From the NCBI GenBank assembly GCA_030680175.1, contig JAUXWO010000113.1, forward strand, positions 1-64,000: a stretch of 64,000 nt of DNA. Reading direction: 5' to 3'. The notes under the pieces are model-generated. The model had not been told where the DNA came from, ran no database searches, and was given only the letters and a program-made list of their open reading frames with translations. Origin of the DNA: Vicinamibacterales bacterium. Its GTDB lineage: Bacteria; Acidobacteriota; Vicinamibacteria; Vicinamibacterales; UBA2999. The position numbers and the translations under genes are program-made. Below, piece by piece: positions 38,772 to 46,700 of this stretch. Position 1 is the stretch's first letter. Each line of letters opens with the position of its first letter.

Positions 38772-39211
38772 GCCCGCGGCCCGTCGCCGAGCCCGGTCAG
38801 CAGCGCCGCCATTTCGAGCGCCGCGGCCGCCGCCTCGCGCCCCTTGTTCTCGGGCCCGGCCCCCGCGCGCTCGATCGCCTCCTCGACGGAGTTGGTCGTC
38901 AGCACGCCGAACGCCATCGGGACGCCCGTGGCGGCCGCGGCGGCGGTGATCCCGTGCGCCGCCGCCGATGCGATGTACTCGAAGTGCGGCGTCCCGCCGC
39001 GAATCAGGCAGCCGAGGCAGATCACGGCCTGCACGCGGCCGAGTTCGGCAATCCGCTGCGCGGCGATCGGAATCTCGAACGCGCCCGGGACGCGCAACAC
39101 CTCGACATCCGTGTCCGCGACGCCGGCGTCGCGGAGCGCCGCCCGCGCACCCTCGAGCAACCGCTCGGTCACGAAGTCATTGAACCGGGAAACGACGATG
39201 GCAACACGCAT
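38768..39211 (-). CDS. ribH: 6,7-dimethyl-8-ribityllumazine synthase
   Basis: The 147-aa enzyme makes the riboflavin precursor lumazine. It contains VSRFNDFVTERLLEGA, RVPGAFEIPIAA, CLGCLIRGGTPHFEYI with the catalytic His, and PMAFGVLTT. A heptamer array directly abuts the ATG, with no recognisable Shine-Dalgarno sequence. Confidence 0.96.
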   Translation of the reverse strand: MRVAIVVSRFNDFVTERLLEGARAALRDAGVADTDVEVLRVPGAFEIPIAAQRIAELGRVQAVICLGCLIRGGTPHFEYIASAAAHGITAAAAATGVPMAFGVLTTNSVEEAIERAGAGPENKGREAAAAALEMAALLTGLGDGPRA

Positions 39212-39305
39212 TGCAGGGCTATCGGCTATCAGCGATCGGCTTTCGGCTATCAGCTTTCGGCTCTCGGCACCTTGGGCACCCTGGGCACCGCGGGCACCCT
39301 GGGCA
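39212..39305. repeat. Heptamer array GGCTATC plus nonamer array
   Basis: Seven to eight degenerate heptamers (GGCTATC, GGCTATC, AGCGATC, GGCTTTC and similar) touch the ribH start codon. They are followed by four 9-bp units of the GGCACCCTG type that reach the enoyl-CoA hydratase stop. Confidence 0.85.
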
Positions 39306-40088
39306 CTATCGCCCCTTCCAGTCCGCCTTGCGCTTCTCGAGGAACGCGCGCGTCCCTTCCTTGGTGTCGTCGGTGGACGCGATGGCCCCGAAGAGCGCGG
39401 TCTCGAGGTACTGCGCCTGGGCCAGCGGCATCTCGAGCCCTTCGTGCACCGCCTCCAGGATGTAGCGCACCGCGACGGGCGCCTTCGACGCGAGCGTCGC
39501 CGCCAGCTTCGTCGCTTCGGCCATCAGCTCGGCCGCCGGCACGACCCGGTTGACCAGGCCAATCTCGTAGGCGCGCGCCGCGGACACCATGTCGCCGGTC
39601 AGGAGGATCTCGAGCGCGATCCCCCGGCCGACCAGCCGCGGCAGCCGCTGGCTGCCGGCGTACCCGGGGATGATCCCCAGATTGACCTCGGGCTGCCCGA
39701 ACCGCGCCGTGTCCGCCGCCAGACGCAGCGTGCACGCCATGGCCAGCTCGCAGCCACCACCGAGCGCGAAGCCGTTGACCGCGGCGATGACCGGCTTGCC
39801 GAGCTGCTCGATCAGATCGAACACCTTCTGGCCGCTGCGCGCGTGTTCCTTGCCCGCCGTCGGCGTCAGGGCCGCCAGCTCGTTGATGTCGGCGCCGGCG
39901 ACGAAGGACTTCTCGCCCGCGCCGGTGAGCACGATGGCCTTGACCGCCGCGTCGCGCTGCAACGCGAGCATCGCATCGCGCAGTTCCGCGATGGTCTGCC
40001 CGTTCAGCGCGTTCAGCACCTTCGGGCGGTTGATGGTGACGACGGCGACACCGCCGTCCTGTTCGACGAGCAGGGTTTCAAAGGTCAT
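39306..40088 (-). CDS. Enoyl-CoA hydratase (crotonase family)
   Basis: The 260-aa protein hydrates 2-enoyl-CoA in beta-oxidation or a related reaction. The oxyanion-hole segments are AGADINEL and NGFALGGGCELAMAC, and the catalytic glutamates fall in GGGCELA and QPEVNLGIIPG. The ATG at 40088 overlaps the VanZ-like stop (ATGA); the longer track ORF is read-through. Confidence 0.92.
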   Translation of the reverse strand: MTFETLLVEQDGGVAVVTINRPKVLNALNGQTIAELRDAMLALQRDAAVKAIVLTGAGEKSFVAGADINELAALTPTAGKEHARSGQKVFDLIEQLGKPVIAAVNGFALGGGCELAMACTLRLAADTARFGQPEVNLGIIPGYAGSQRLPRLVGRGIALEILLTGDMVSAARAYEIGLVNRVVPAAELMAEATKLAATLASKAPVAVRYILEAVHEGLEMPLAQAQYLETALFGAIASTDDTKEGTRAFLEKRKADWKGR

Positions 40089-40486
40089 GGATGAGGCCTC
40101 GGGCGGCGCGCGGGGCGGCCGCCAAAACGCTTGATTATACCCCACGCCCACGCGGCCCCCGCCCCGGCGGCGGCCCCCAGCGCATCGGCGGCCAGGTCGT
40201 ACCAGTCGGCATGACGCTCCGGGGTGAAGCGCTGGTGCCACTCGTCGGTGGCCCCGTACAGGGTCGCGATGAGCCACGCCGCCGCGGCGAGGCGCAGGGT
40301 GACGGCGGTCCACCGTCCGTCGGCCAGGGCGCGTGCGGTCAGCACCGCGAGCGCCAGGTAGGTGATCCAGTGCAGCGACTTGTCGGAGACCCCCGGCGGC
40401 GAGGGCGGGCTCGACATCGACGAGACGGCGAAGATCGCCGCCATCAGCGTGACCACGGGGAGCCAGAGAATGAGGCGTCGGGGCAT
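40085..40486 (-). CDS. VanZ-like membrane protein
   Basis: This 133-aa protein has three to four hydrophobic segments. It carries the VanZ-family pattern with DKSLHWITYLALAVL and ATDEWHQRFTPERHADWYDLAADALGAAAG. VanZ confers low-level teicoplanin resistance, but most family members are of unknown function. It overlaps the enoyl-CoA hydratase start. Confidence 0.85.
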   Translation of the reverse strand: MPRRLILWLPVVTLMAAIFAVSSMSSPPSPPGVSDKSLHWITYLALAVLTARALADGRWTAVTLRLAAAAWLIATLYGATDEWHQRFTPERHADWYDLAADALGAAAGAGAAWAWGIIKRFGGRPARRPRPHP

Positions 40487-40561
40487 GGGGTCAGCGCGCG
40501 GGGTCAGGACCCGGCGGGGTGCGGAGCGGCGGCCTCATCAACGTCGCGGCGCGGCGACCGC

Positions 40562-40735
40562 CTACAGCGGCAGCGGGTACATCAGCCAGCCGAGCACCAG
40601 ACCGGCGAACACGAAGCCCGCGAACATCCGGGCGCCGAGCCCGGCCTGCTCGCGCGGCGTCTCGCGCATGAGCACCGCGAAGACGAGCGAGACGAAGAAC
40701 GCGAACAGCACGAGGAGCAGCAGGTGGCTGGTCAT
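40562..40735 (-). CDS. 57-aa two-helix membrane ORF
   Basis: This ORF is just below the ORF-track cutoff. It starts at ATG 40735, six bases after the stop of the 130-aa membrane protein. The first hydrophobic segment is about residues 4-23 (HLLLLVLFAFFVSLVFAVLM), then a charged loop METPREQ-like (RETPREQ), then a second at 37-54 ending LGWLMYPLPL. Codon third positions are strongly G/C as in neighbouring genes. Function unknown. Confidence 0.7.
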   Translation of the reverse strand: MTSHLLLLVLFAFFVSLVFAVLMRETPREQAGLGARMFAGFVFAGLVLGWLMYPLPL

Positions 40736-40741
40736 CGCGTC

Positions 40742-41134
40742 CTACTTGCGGCCCAGCGCGACATCGTAGGCATCGAGCACGACGAGCATGTTCAGCAGGC
40801 CGGCCACGATGAGGAACGCATTGCCGTACTCGTAGGACGGGGCGGTCACGACGCCCCGGCCAAGCCCCATCGCGGAGGCCAGCAGGTACGGCACACCCGA
40901 CCCCAGGTTCGCAAACGCCGCGAGGCCCACGAGCGGTTCTGCGAGGACGAACGGGAAGAGCCGGCCGTCTAGCCAGAGGCCCATCGCGAACATCAGCGGC
41001 AGCGCGATCAGGAAGACCACGCCCTTCTGGGTCCGGCCCTGCAGCAGGTGTCCGGCTCCGGGGATGAGCCACGCGGCGGCGGAGATGAGATGGGGATTCG
41101 CGCCCTGGGCACGACTCGAGGCGGTCGCTTGCAC
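40742..41134 (-). CDS. Small polytopic membrane protein, function unknown
   Basis: The 130-aa protein has about four hydrophobic segments. The sequence AAWLIPGAGHLLQGRTQKGVVFL resembles the TM2-domain-like pattern of small membrane proteins, and NAFLIVAGLLNMLVVLDAYDVALG ends the protein. I do not know a function. It lies ten bases after the DUF2085-like gene. Confidence 0.75.
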   Translation of the reverse strand: MQATASSRAQGANPHLISAAAWLIPGAGHLLQGRTQKGVVFLIALPLMFAMGLWLDGRLFPFVLAEPLVGLAAFANLGSGVPYLLASAMGLGRGVVTAPSYEYGNAFLIVAGLLNMLVVLDAYDVALGRK

Positions 41135-41144
41135 GGTCTGTAGT

Positions 41145-41627
41145 CTACCTCAGCTCACCTGAGACGACGGCCGTGACGATGGCGCCGCCGATGAACCCGA
41201 GCGGCAGCGCGGCAATCGCGCGGGTGATGTTGCCGGGATCCCAGACCCCGACGAGGGCCGTGGTCCACGTGACGGCGGTCGGGAGCGCGACGATGGCCAG
41301 CACGGCGAGGGGCGTTCGCACGAGCCGCGTCCCGGCCGCCGTTCCCCGTGCCCGCCACCAGGCGAGCATCCCGAGCGCCAGTCCGGCATAGAGGCCGGCG
41401 CAGCGGGCGCAGACCGGCATGCGGACGCCGTTGAGGTGGAGCGACCGGGGGGGGCCCTGATGGCAGACGAGCGCCCCAATGCCGTACACCGTGACGGCCA
41501 CCACCGCGGCTGGGGCCCGATCGGTGTGCCGGCTGAGCCCCGGTCCGGCGCCGAGCAAGGCGAGCCAGATCAGCGCGGCCAGTGTAAGGGCGACGGCCAT
41601 GGCCTCCCGACGTAATGGACGTTTCAC
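41145..41627 (-). CDS. DUF2085-family membrane protein
   Basis: The 160-aa membrane protein has the DUF2085 cysteine pattern: LVCHQGPPRSLHL followed by RMPVCARCAGLYAGLALG. Four to five hydrophobic helices are visible. The Cys/His set suggests a metal or redox site, but no function is known. The start is GTG at 41627; an internal ATG nine codons later is possible. It heads the minus-strand run toward lolD. Confidence 0.82.
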   Translation of the reverse strand: MKRPLRREAMAVALTLAALIWLALLGAGPGLSRHTDRAPAAVVAVTVYGIGALVCHQGPPRSLHLNGVRMPVCARCAGLYAGLALGMLAWWRARGTAAGTRLVRTPLAVLAIVALPTAVTWTTALVGVWDPGNITRAIAALPLGFIGGAIVTAVVSGELR

Positions 41628-41637
41628 CCCCCCAGTA

Positions 41638-41684
41638 TGGGGTCAGATCTTGATCGTTGCGCTCAGAATCAAGATCTGACCCCA
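41638..41684. repeat. REP-like perfect 17-bp inverted repeat
   Basis: TGGGGTCAGATCTTGAT (41638-41654) is perfectly repeated in inverted form at 41668-41684 with a 13-bp loop. It stands alone in the divergent gap before the TetR gene. Such GGGGTCAG-type palindromes recall REP sequences mobilised by RAYT (Y1) transposases in other bacteria; none is encoded here. Its outer GGGGTC matches the element at 34259. Confidence 0.85.
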
Positions 41685-41765
41685 GGGCAAGTGCCTATTT
41701 CACATGTGTTTAGACATCTGGATACAAATCGCGGAACCGTGACGGCTGTCAGTCCGTCAAACGGC

Positions 41766-41788
41766 TATAGTTTATTGAACAGTGTTCA
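41766..41788 (+). promoter_or_regulatory. -10 box and TetR-type operator
   Basis: TATAGT (41766-41771) lies just before the palindrome TGAACAGTGTTCA (41776-41788), 34 bp upstream of the TetR ATG. An operator over the transcription start would give autorepression and control of the efflux genes downstream. No strong -35 is seen. Confidence 0.65.
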
Positions 41789-41821
41789 GCGGGGCCGTCG
41801 AGCGCGCTGCCGCAAGGTGCC

Positions 41822-42526
41822 ATGGGAATCAAGGAACGCCAGGATCGCGACCGGCAGGCCGTGCGCGACTCCATCCTGGACGCCGCACGCGAGCTCTTCC
41901 TCGCCGACGGCTATCGCCACGTCTCGATCCGCAAGATCGCCGAGCGCATCGAATACAGCCCGGCCGCCCTCTACAGCTACTTCCCGAGCAAGGACGACAT
42001 CTTCTACGCCCTCGCCGAGGAAGGCTTCCGCCGCCTCGACCAGCATGTGCGCGCCGCCGCCGGCCGCCCCGACCCGCTCGATGAGGTGCGCGCCTGCTGG
42101 TGGGCCTACTACCGGTTCTCCAAGGAGCATCGCGAGTTCTTCGAGCTGATGTTCGTGGACCGCTCGGTGCCGCAGATCACCGAGCAGTGGACCGGCCTCG
42201 CCTTCGTCCACCAGATGCTGCAGCACGCCTCGTCGCGCATCCAGCGCTGCATCGACGACGGGATCTTCCCGTCCGGGACCAACGCCGAAGTCGTCATGCA
42301 CGTGCTCTGGGCCGCGCTCACGGGCCCGGCCGTGATCGGCAGCGGCTGCCGCCTGGCACCCGGAGAAGACCCGGATGCCCTCGCGCGCGATGTCCTCGAG
42401 GTCACGCTCGCGGGCGTGCGCGCCGGCGTGGCCACGACCTTTGCCCCGTGTACCCCTCCCGCGCCTCTCTCGCCTGTCGCCCCGGTTTCCGAAGCCTCCG
42501 CTGGAGTTCGACGTCATGATGCGTAA
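41822..42526 (+). CDS. TetR/AcrR-family regulator of the efflux operon
   Basis: The 234-aa protein has an N-terminal helix-turn-helix (residues about 15-60: ILDAARELFLADGYRHVSIRKIA, then ALYSYFPSKDDIFYAL). The C-terminal ligand domain is compatible with a TetR_C_13/33-like fold. AAGGTG precedes the ATG. It overlaps the adaptor gene by 11 bases, so it is co-transcribed with the pump and probably represses it from the palindrome upstream (inference). The ligand is unknown. Confidence 0.93.
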   Translation: MGIKERQDRDRQAVRDSILDAARELFLADGYRHVSIRKIAERIEYSPAALYSYFPSKDDIFYALAEEGFRRLDQHVRAAAGRPDPLDEVRACWWAYYRFSKEHREFFELMFVDRSVPQITEQWTGLAFVHQMLQHASSRIQRCIDDGIFPSGTNAEVVMHVLWAALTGPAVIGSGCRLAPGEDPDALARDVLEVTLAGVRAGVATTFAPCTPPAPLSPVAPVSEASAGVRRHDA

Positions 42527-43652
42527 GCTCGTCCTCGTCCCCACCCTCGTCCTCGCCACCGCGCTCGTTGCAGCCGGCTGCCGCAGCGAGACCCCGACCG
42601 CGGCCGCCGAACCGGACGGCCCGGCACCGGCGCTCGACGTCGCCGCCGTGCGCGCCACGCCGGGCACCATCGAAGCGGCCATTGAACTGTCGGGCACGCT
42701 CGCCCCGCGCGCCCGCGTCGGCGTGAAGCCGCGCATGCCCGGCACGCTCGACTCGGTCCTGGTCGACCTCGGTGATCACGTGCGCCTCGGCCAGGTCATC
42801 GCCACGATCGACCGGCGCCAGATCGACGCGGAGGTCGATGCCGCCGGCGCCAGCGTGCAGGTCGCGCAGGCGGGCCTCGCCAGCGCCGAGGCCGCGCTGG
42901 CCAACGCCGAAACCGAACAGGCACGCGCCTCGTCGCTGTTCGAGAGCGGCGCGCTCCCCCGCCAGCGCCTCGAGACCGCCGACACCGGACTGCGCGCCGC
43001 CGTGGCCCAGCGCGATCTCGCGCGCGCGTCGGTCGCACAGGCCGAGGCCGCCGCGCGGCGCGCCCGCGAGATGCAGAAGAACGCGACCCTCACGTCCCCG
43101 GTGGCCGGCCACATCGTCGCCCGCCACTACGATGCGGGCGCCATGCCAGGCGATCTGCCCGTCGTCGTCGTCGCGGACATGCGCGAGATGAAGCTCGAGG
43201 TCGGCGTCTCCGAGCTCGAGGCCGGACGGCTCCGCCTGGGGCTGCCTGCCGTCGTCACCGTTCAGGCGCGGCCCGGCGAGACGTTCACCGGACGCCTGGC
43301 CGCCATCGCGCCCGAAGTGGACGAGCGCAACCGCCACTTCCGGATCGAAGTGCGTGTCGACAACCCCGACCAGACGCTCCTGTCCGGGATGTACGCCACG
43401 GTGCGCGTCGTGCTCGACACGGCCCACGAGGTCCTGACGCTCCCCCGCGAGGCCGTCGCCACGCGCGAGGGGCAGTCCGTCGCCATGCGAATCACCGGCA
43501 GCGACGTCGCACCGACGCCCGTCGAAACCGGCCTTGCCGACGGACGCCGCGTGCAGATTCTCTCGGGCCTTGCCGCCGGAGATGTGGTGCTCGCCGATGC
43601 GCGCCGCCAGCTTCCCGCCGGCGCCCGTGTGAACCCCATCGTCACGCCGTAA
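42516..43652 (+). CDS. RND efflux periplasmic adaptor lipoprotein (MFP/HlyD family)
   Basis: The 378-aa adaptor has a lipoprotein signal ending VAAGC (Cys22), a split lipoyl domain (GTLDSVLVDLGDHVRLGQVIA and TSPVAGHIVARHYDAGAM) around a coiled-coil hairpin rich in Ala/Gln/Glu, and a beta-barrel domain. It would bridge the RND permease and the outer-membrane channel. CTGGAG precedes the ATG pair at 42516; the longer track ORF is read-through over tetR. Confidence 0.94.
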   Translation: MMRKLVLVPTLVLATALVAAGCRSETPTAAAEPDGPAPALDVAAVRATPGTIEAAIELSGTLAPRARVGVKPRMPGTLDSVLVDLGDHVRLGQVIATIDRRQIDAEVDAAGASVQVAQAGLASAEAALANAETEQARASSLFESGALPRQRLETADTGLRAAVAQRDLARASVAQAEAAARRAREMQKNATLTSPVAGHIVARHYDAGAMPGDLPVVVVADMREMKLEVGVSELEAGRLRLGLPAVVTVQARPGETFTGRLAAIAPEVDERNRHFRIEVRVDNPDQTLLSGMYATVRVVLDTAHEVLTLPREAVATREGQSVAMRITGSDVAPTPVETGLADGRRVQILSGLAAGDVVLADARRQLPAGARVNPIVTP

Positions 43653-43794
43653 GTGCGCCGTTCGCTCTTCGCCGTTCGCTCTTCGCCCTTCGCGATTCGC
43701 TCTTCGCTGAGACGGCCGAGCTGAGCGAGACGGGCGACGAGAGACTGGCGAATAGCAACAGCGAATAGCGAATAGCGAACAGCGAATAGCGATC
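43653..43794. repeat. Heptamer array TTCGCTA with inverted arms
   Basis: Heptamers of the GTTCGCTCTTCGC type begin right after the adaptor stop. After a spacer the array continues in the opposite orientation (GCGAATAGCGAATAGCGAAC) up to the base before the RND start region. The arms could form a long imperfect stem in the adaptor-permease transcript. No ORF and no clear ribosome-binding site are seen in it. Confidence 0.88.
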
Positions 43795-46700
43795 ATGTGG
43801 ATTTCCAACACCTCCATTCAGCGCCCGGTCTTCGCGACGATGGTCATCATGAGCTTCATGGTGCTCGGCATCGTCTCGATGGGACGCCTGGGCATCGACC
43901 TGTTCCCCGAGGTCAACTTCCCGTTCGTCAACGTCACCGTCGTCTACCCGGGCGCGGCGCCTGAAGAGGTCGAGACGCTGGTGACGCGGCCGATCGAGGA
44001 CGCGGTCGCCGGCATTGCCGGGGTGAAGCGCGTGATCTCGACGTCGACCGAAGGCGTCTCGCGCGTCGGGATCGAACTGCGCCTCGAGGTGGACGCGCAG
44101 GCGGCCACCGCCGAGGTGCGCGAGAAGGTGGCCGCCGTCCGCGGACGGCTCCCCCGCGAAATCGAGGATCCGACCATCGCGCGGTTCGACGTGGCGGCGC
44201 TGCCGATCATGATCTACGCCGTGGGCTCGACGCAGCCGTCGGACGTGACGCGGCGGCAGATCGAGGACGACCTGAAGCCGCTGATTGAGCAGATCGACGG
44301 CGTGGCGGCGATCGAGGTGAACGGCGGCCAGGTCCGCGAGATCCAGGTGGATCTCGACCCGCGCCGGCTCGAGGCCCTCCAACTCCCCCTGGCCACGGTG
44401 GCCCAGGCGCTGGCCGCCTCGAACCTCGACGTCCCCGGCGGCCAGGTCAAGCGCGACGGCCGCAGCATCGCGCTGCGGACGAAGGGCGAGTTCCAGTCGG
44501 TCGACGAGATCGAGTCCCTCATCCTGCGCTCGACGGGCGGGTCCCCCGTGCGGCTGCGCGACGTGGGCCGGGTCGTGGACGGCTTCGAGGATCAGACCTC
44601 GACGACGCGGCTCGACGGCGCGGACGCGGTGTCGTTTTCGGTGCGCAAGCAGTCGGGGTCGAACACGGCGGCCATCGCGGACAGCGTAGAGGCGGCCCTC
44701 CTGCGTTTGGCGCCGGACTTCCCGCAGCTCGACATCCGCCCCGTGCACAACGACGCGGACTTCATCAAGGAGAACGTCCGCGAGGTCCGCAACCACATCC
44801 TCTTCGGCGGCGTGATGGCGGTCCTCATCGTCTTCGTCTTCATGCGCGACTGGCGCTCGACGCTCATCACGTCGCTCGCCCTACCCACGTCGGTGGTAGC
44901 CACGTTCTTCTTCATGTACATCGCGGGCTTCACCTTCAACATGATGACGTTGATGGCGCTCTCGCTCGTCATCGGCATCCTGATTGACGATGCGGTGGTG
45001 GTGCGGGAGAACATCTACCGCCACATGGAGATGGGCAAGGACCCGGTGACGGCCGCGCGGGACGGCACATCGGAGATCGGCCTCGCCGTGATGGCCACGA
45101 CCTTCACCATCCTCGCGGTGTTCCTCCCCGTCGGATTCATGACGGGGATCGTCGGCCAGTTCTTCAAGTCGTTCGCGCTGACGATCGCCTTCGCCGTCGC
45201 GATGTCGCTGCTCGTGGCGTTCACGCTCGACCCGATGCTGTCGTCGCGCTTCGTCCGGTTCATCCCGCACGAGGAGCGGATCCGGACGCGCACGGGCCGG
45301 ATGCTCGAGCGCTGGGGCGATTTCTACGACGGGATCGACCGCAAGTACCACGCCGTGCTGGGGTGGGCGCTCGCCCGCCCGTGGACGATCCTCGGCGTCG
45401 CCACGGCCGTGTTCCTCTCGAGCCTCTCCACGCTCGCGATCATGGGCACCGAGTTCACGCCCGCCGAGGATCGCGGCCAGTACGAAGTGCTGGTCGAGAT
45501 GCCGCCCGGCACGTCGTTCGAGCAGAGCGTGACGCAGATGGCGGAAGTCGAGCGGCAGATCCAGGGCATTCCCGAAGTCCGGCAGCTCTTCTCGACCGTC
45601 GGCGTCAACGGCGACCCGCTGCAGGGCCGCGTCCAGGTCAAGACCATCCACAAGCTCGAGCGCGAGCGCGGGCTGCTCGCGATCAAGGACGACACGCGGA
45701 AGCGGCTGGCCACGCTGCCGCTCGTGAAGACCACGGTGGCGGATCCGGAGTTCATGCAGGGCGCGCCGAACGAGGCCCCGATCAACGTATTCGTCCGCGG
45801 GAGCGACATGGACACGCTCCAGCGGCTCAGCGACGAGATCGTGACCAAGGTGCAGCGTATCCCCGGCACGGTCGACGTGAACAGCTCGCTCGAGAGCGGC
45901 CAGCCCGAGATGGTGGCGCGCGTCAACCGCGCCCTGGCGGCGGACCTCGGCTTCGACGTCGGCACCATCGCGCTGCAGCTGCGCAGCATGGTCGAAGGCG
46001 TCGTGCCGACGAAGCTCCGCGAGGGGGACAAGGAGTACGACATCCGCGTGCGGCTCGCGCCCGAGTTCCGGAACGACTTCGATGTCCTCGCGCGCGCGCC
46101 GCTCTACTCGCCGACCGGCGCGCTGGTGCGCACCAGCGAGGTGGTCACCCTCGAGCCCGACCTCGGGCCGACCAACATCGAGCGCGAGGGGCGCCGCCGG
46201 CAGGCCAAGATCGGGATCGAGCTGGACGGGCGGCCGCTCGGCGACGTCACGAACGACGTGGCCGCGGTGATGGCCACCATCGACATGCCCCCCAACGTGG
46301 AGTGGGGCTTCGCCGGCGATGTCGAGCTGATGCAGGAGTCGGCGGCGGCGATGGGTTTGGCGATCATCCTCGCGATCGCGTTCATCTACATCGTGCTGGC
46401 GTCGCAGTTCGAGTCGTTCACCGAGCCGTTCATCATCATGCTCGCCCTGCCGCTCGCCGTCGTCGGGGCGCTGCTCGGGCTCCTCCTGACGGGCAACAAC
46501 CTCGGCATGCCGGCCATGATCGGCATCGTCATGCTCATGGGGCTGGTGACGAAGAACGCCATCCTGCTCGTGGACATGACGAACCAGTACGTCCGCGAGG
46601 GGCACTCCGTCCCGGAGGCGCTGCTGCGCGCCGGTCCGGTCCGGCTGCGGCCCATCCTGATGACGACGATGGCGATGATCCTCGGCATGCTGCCTTCGGC

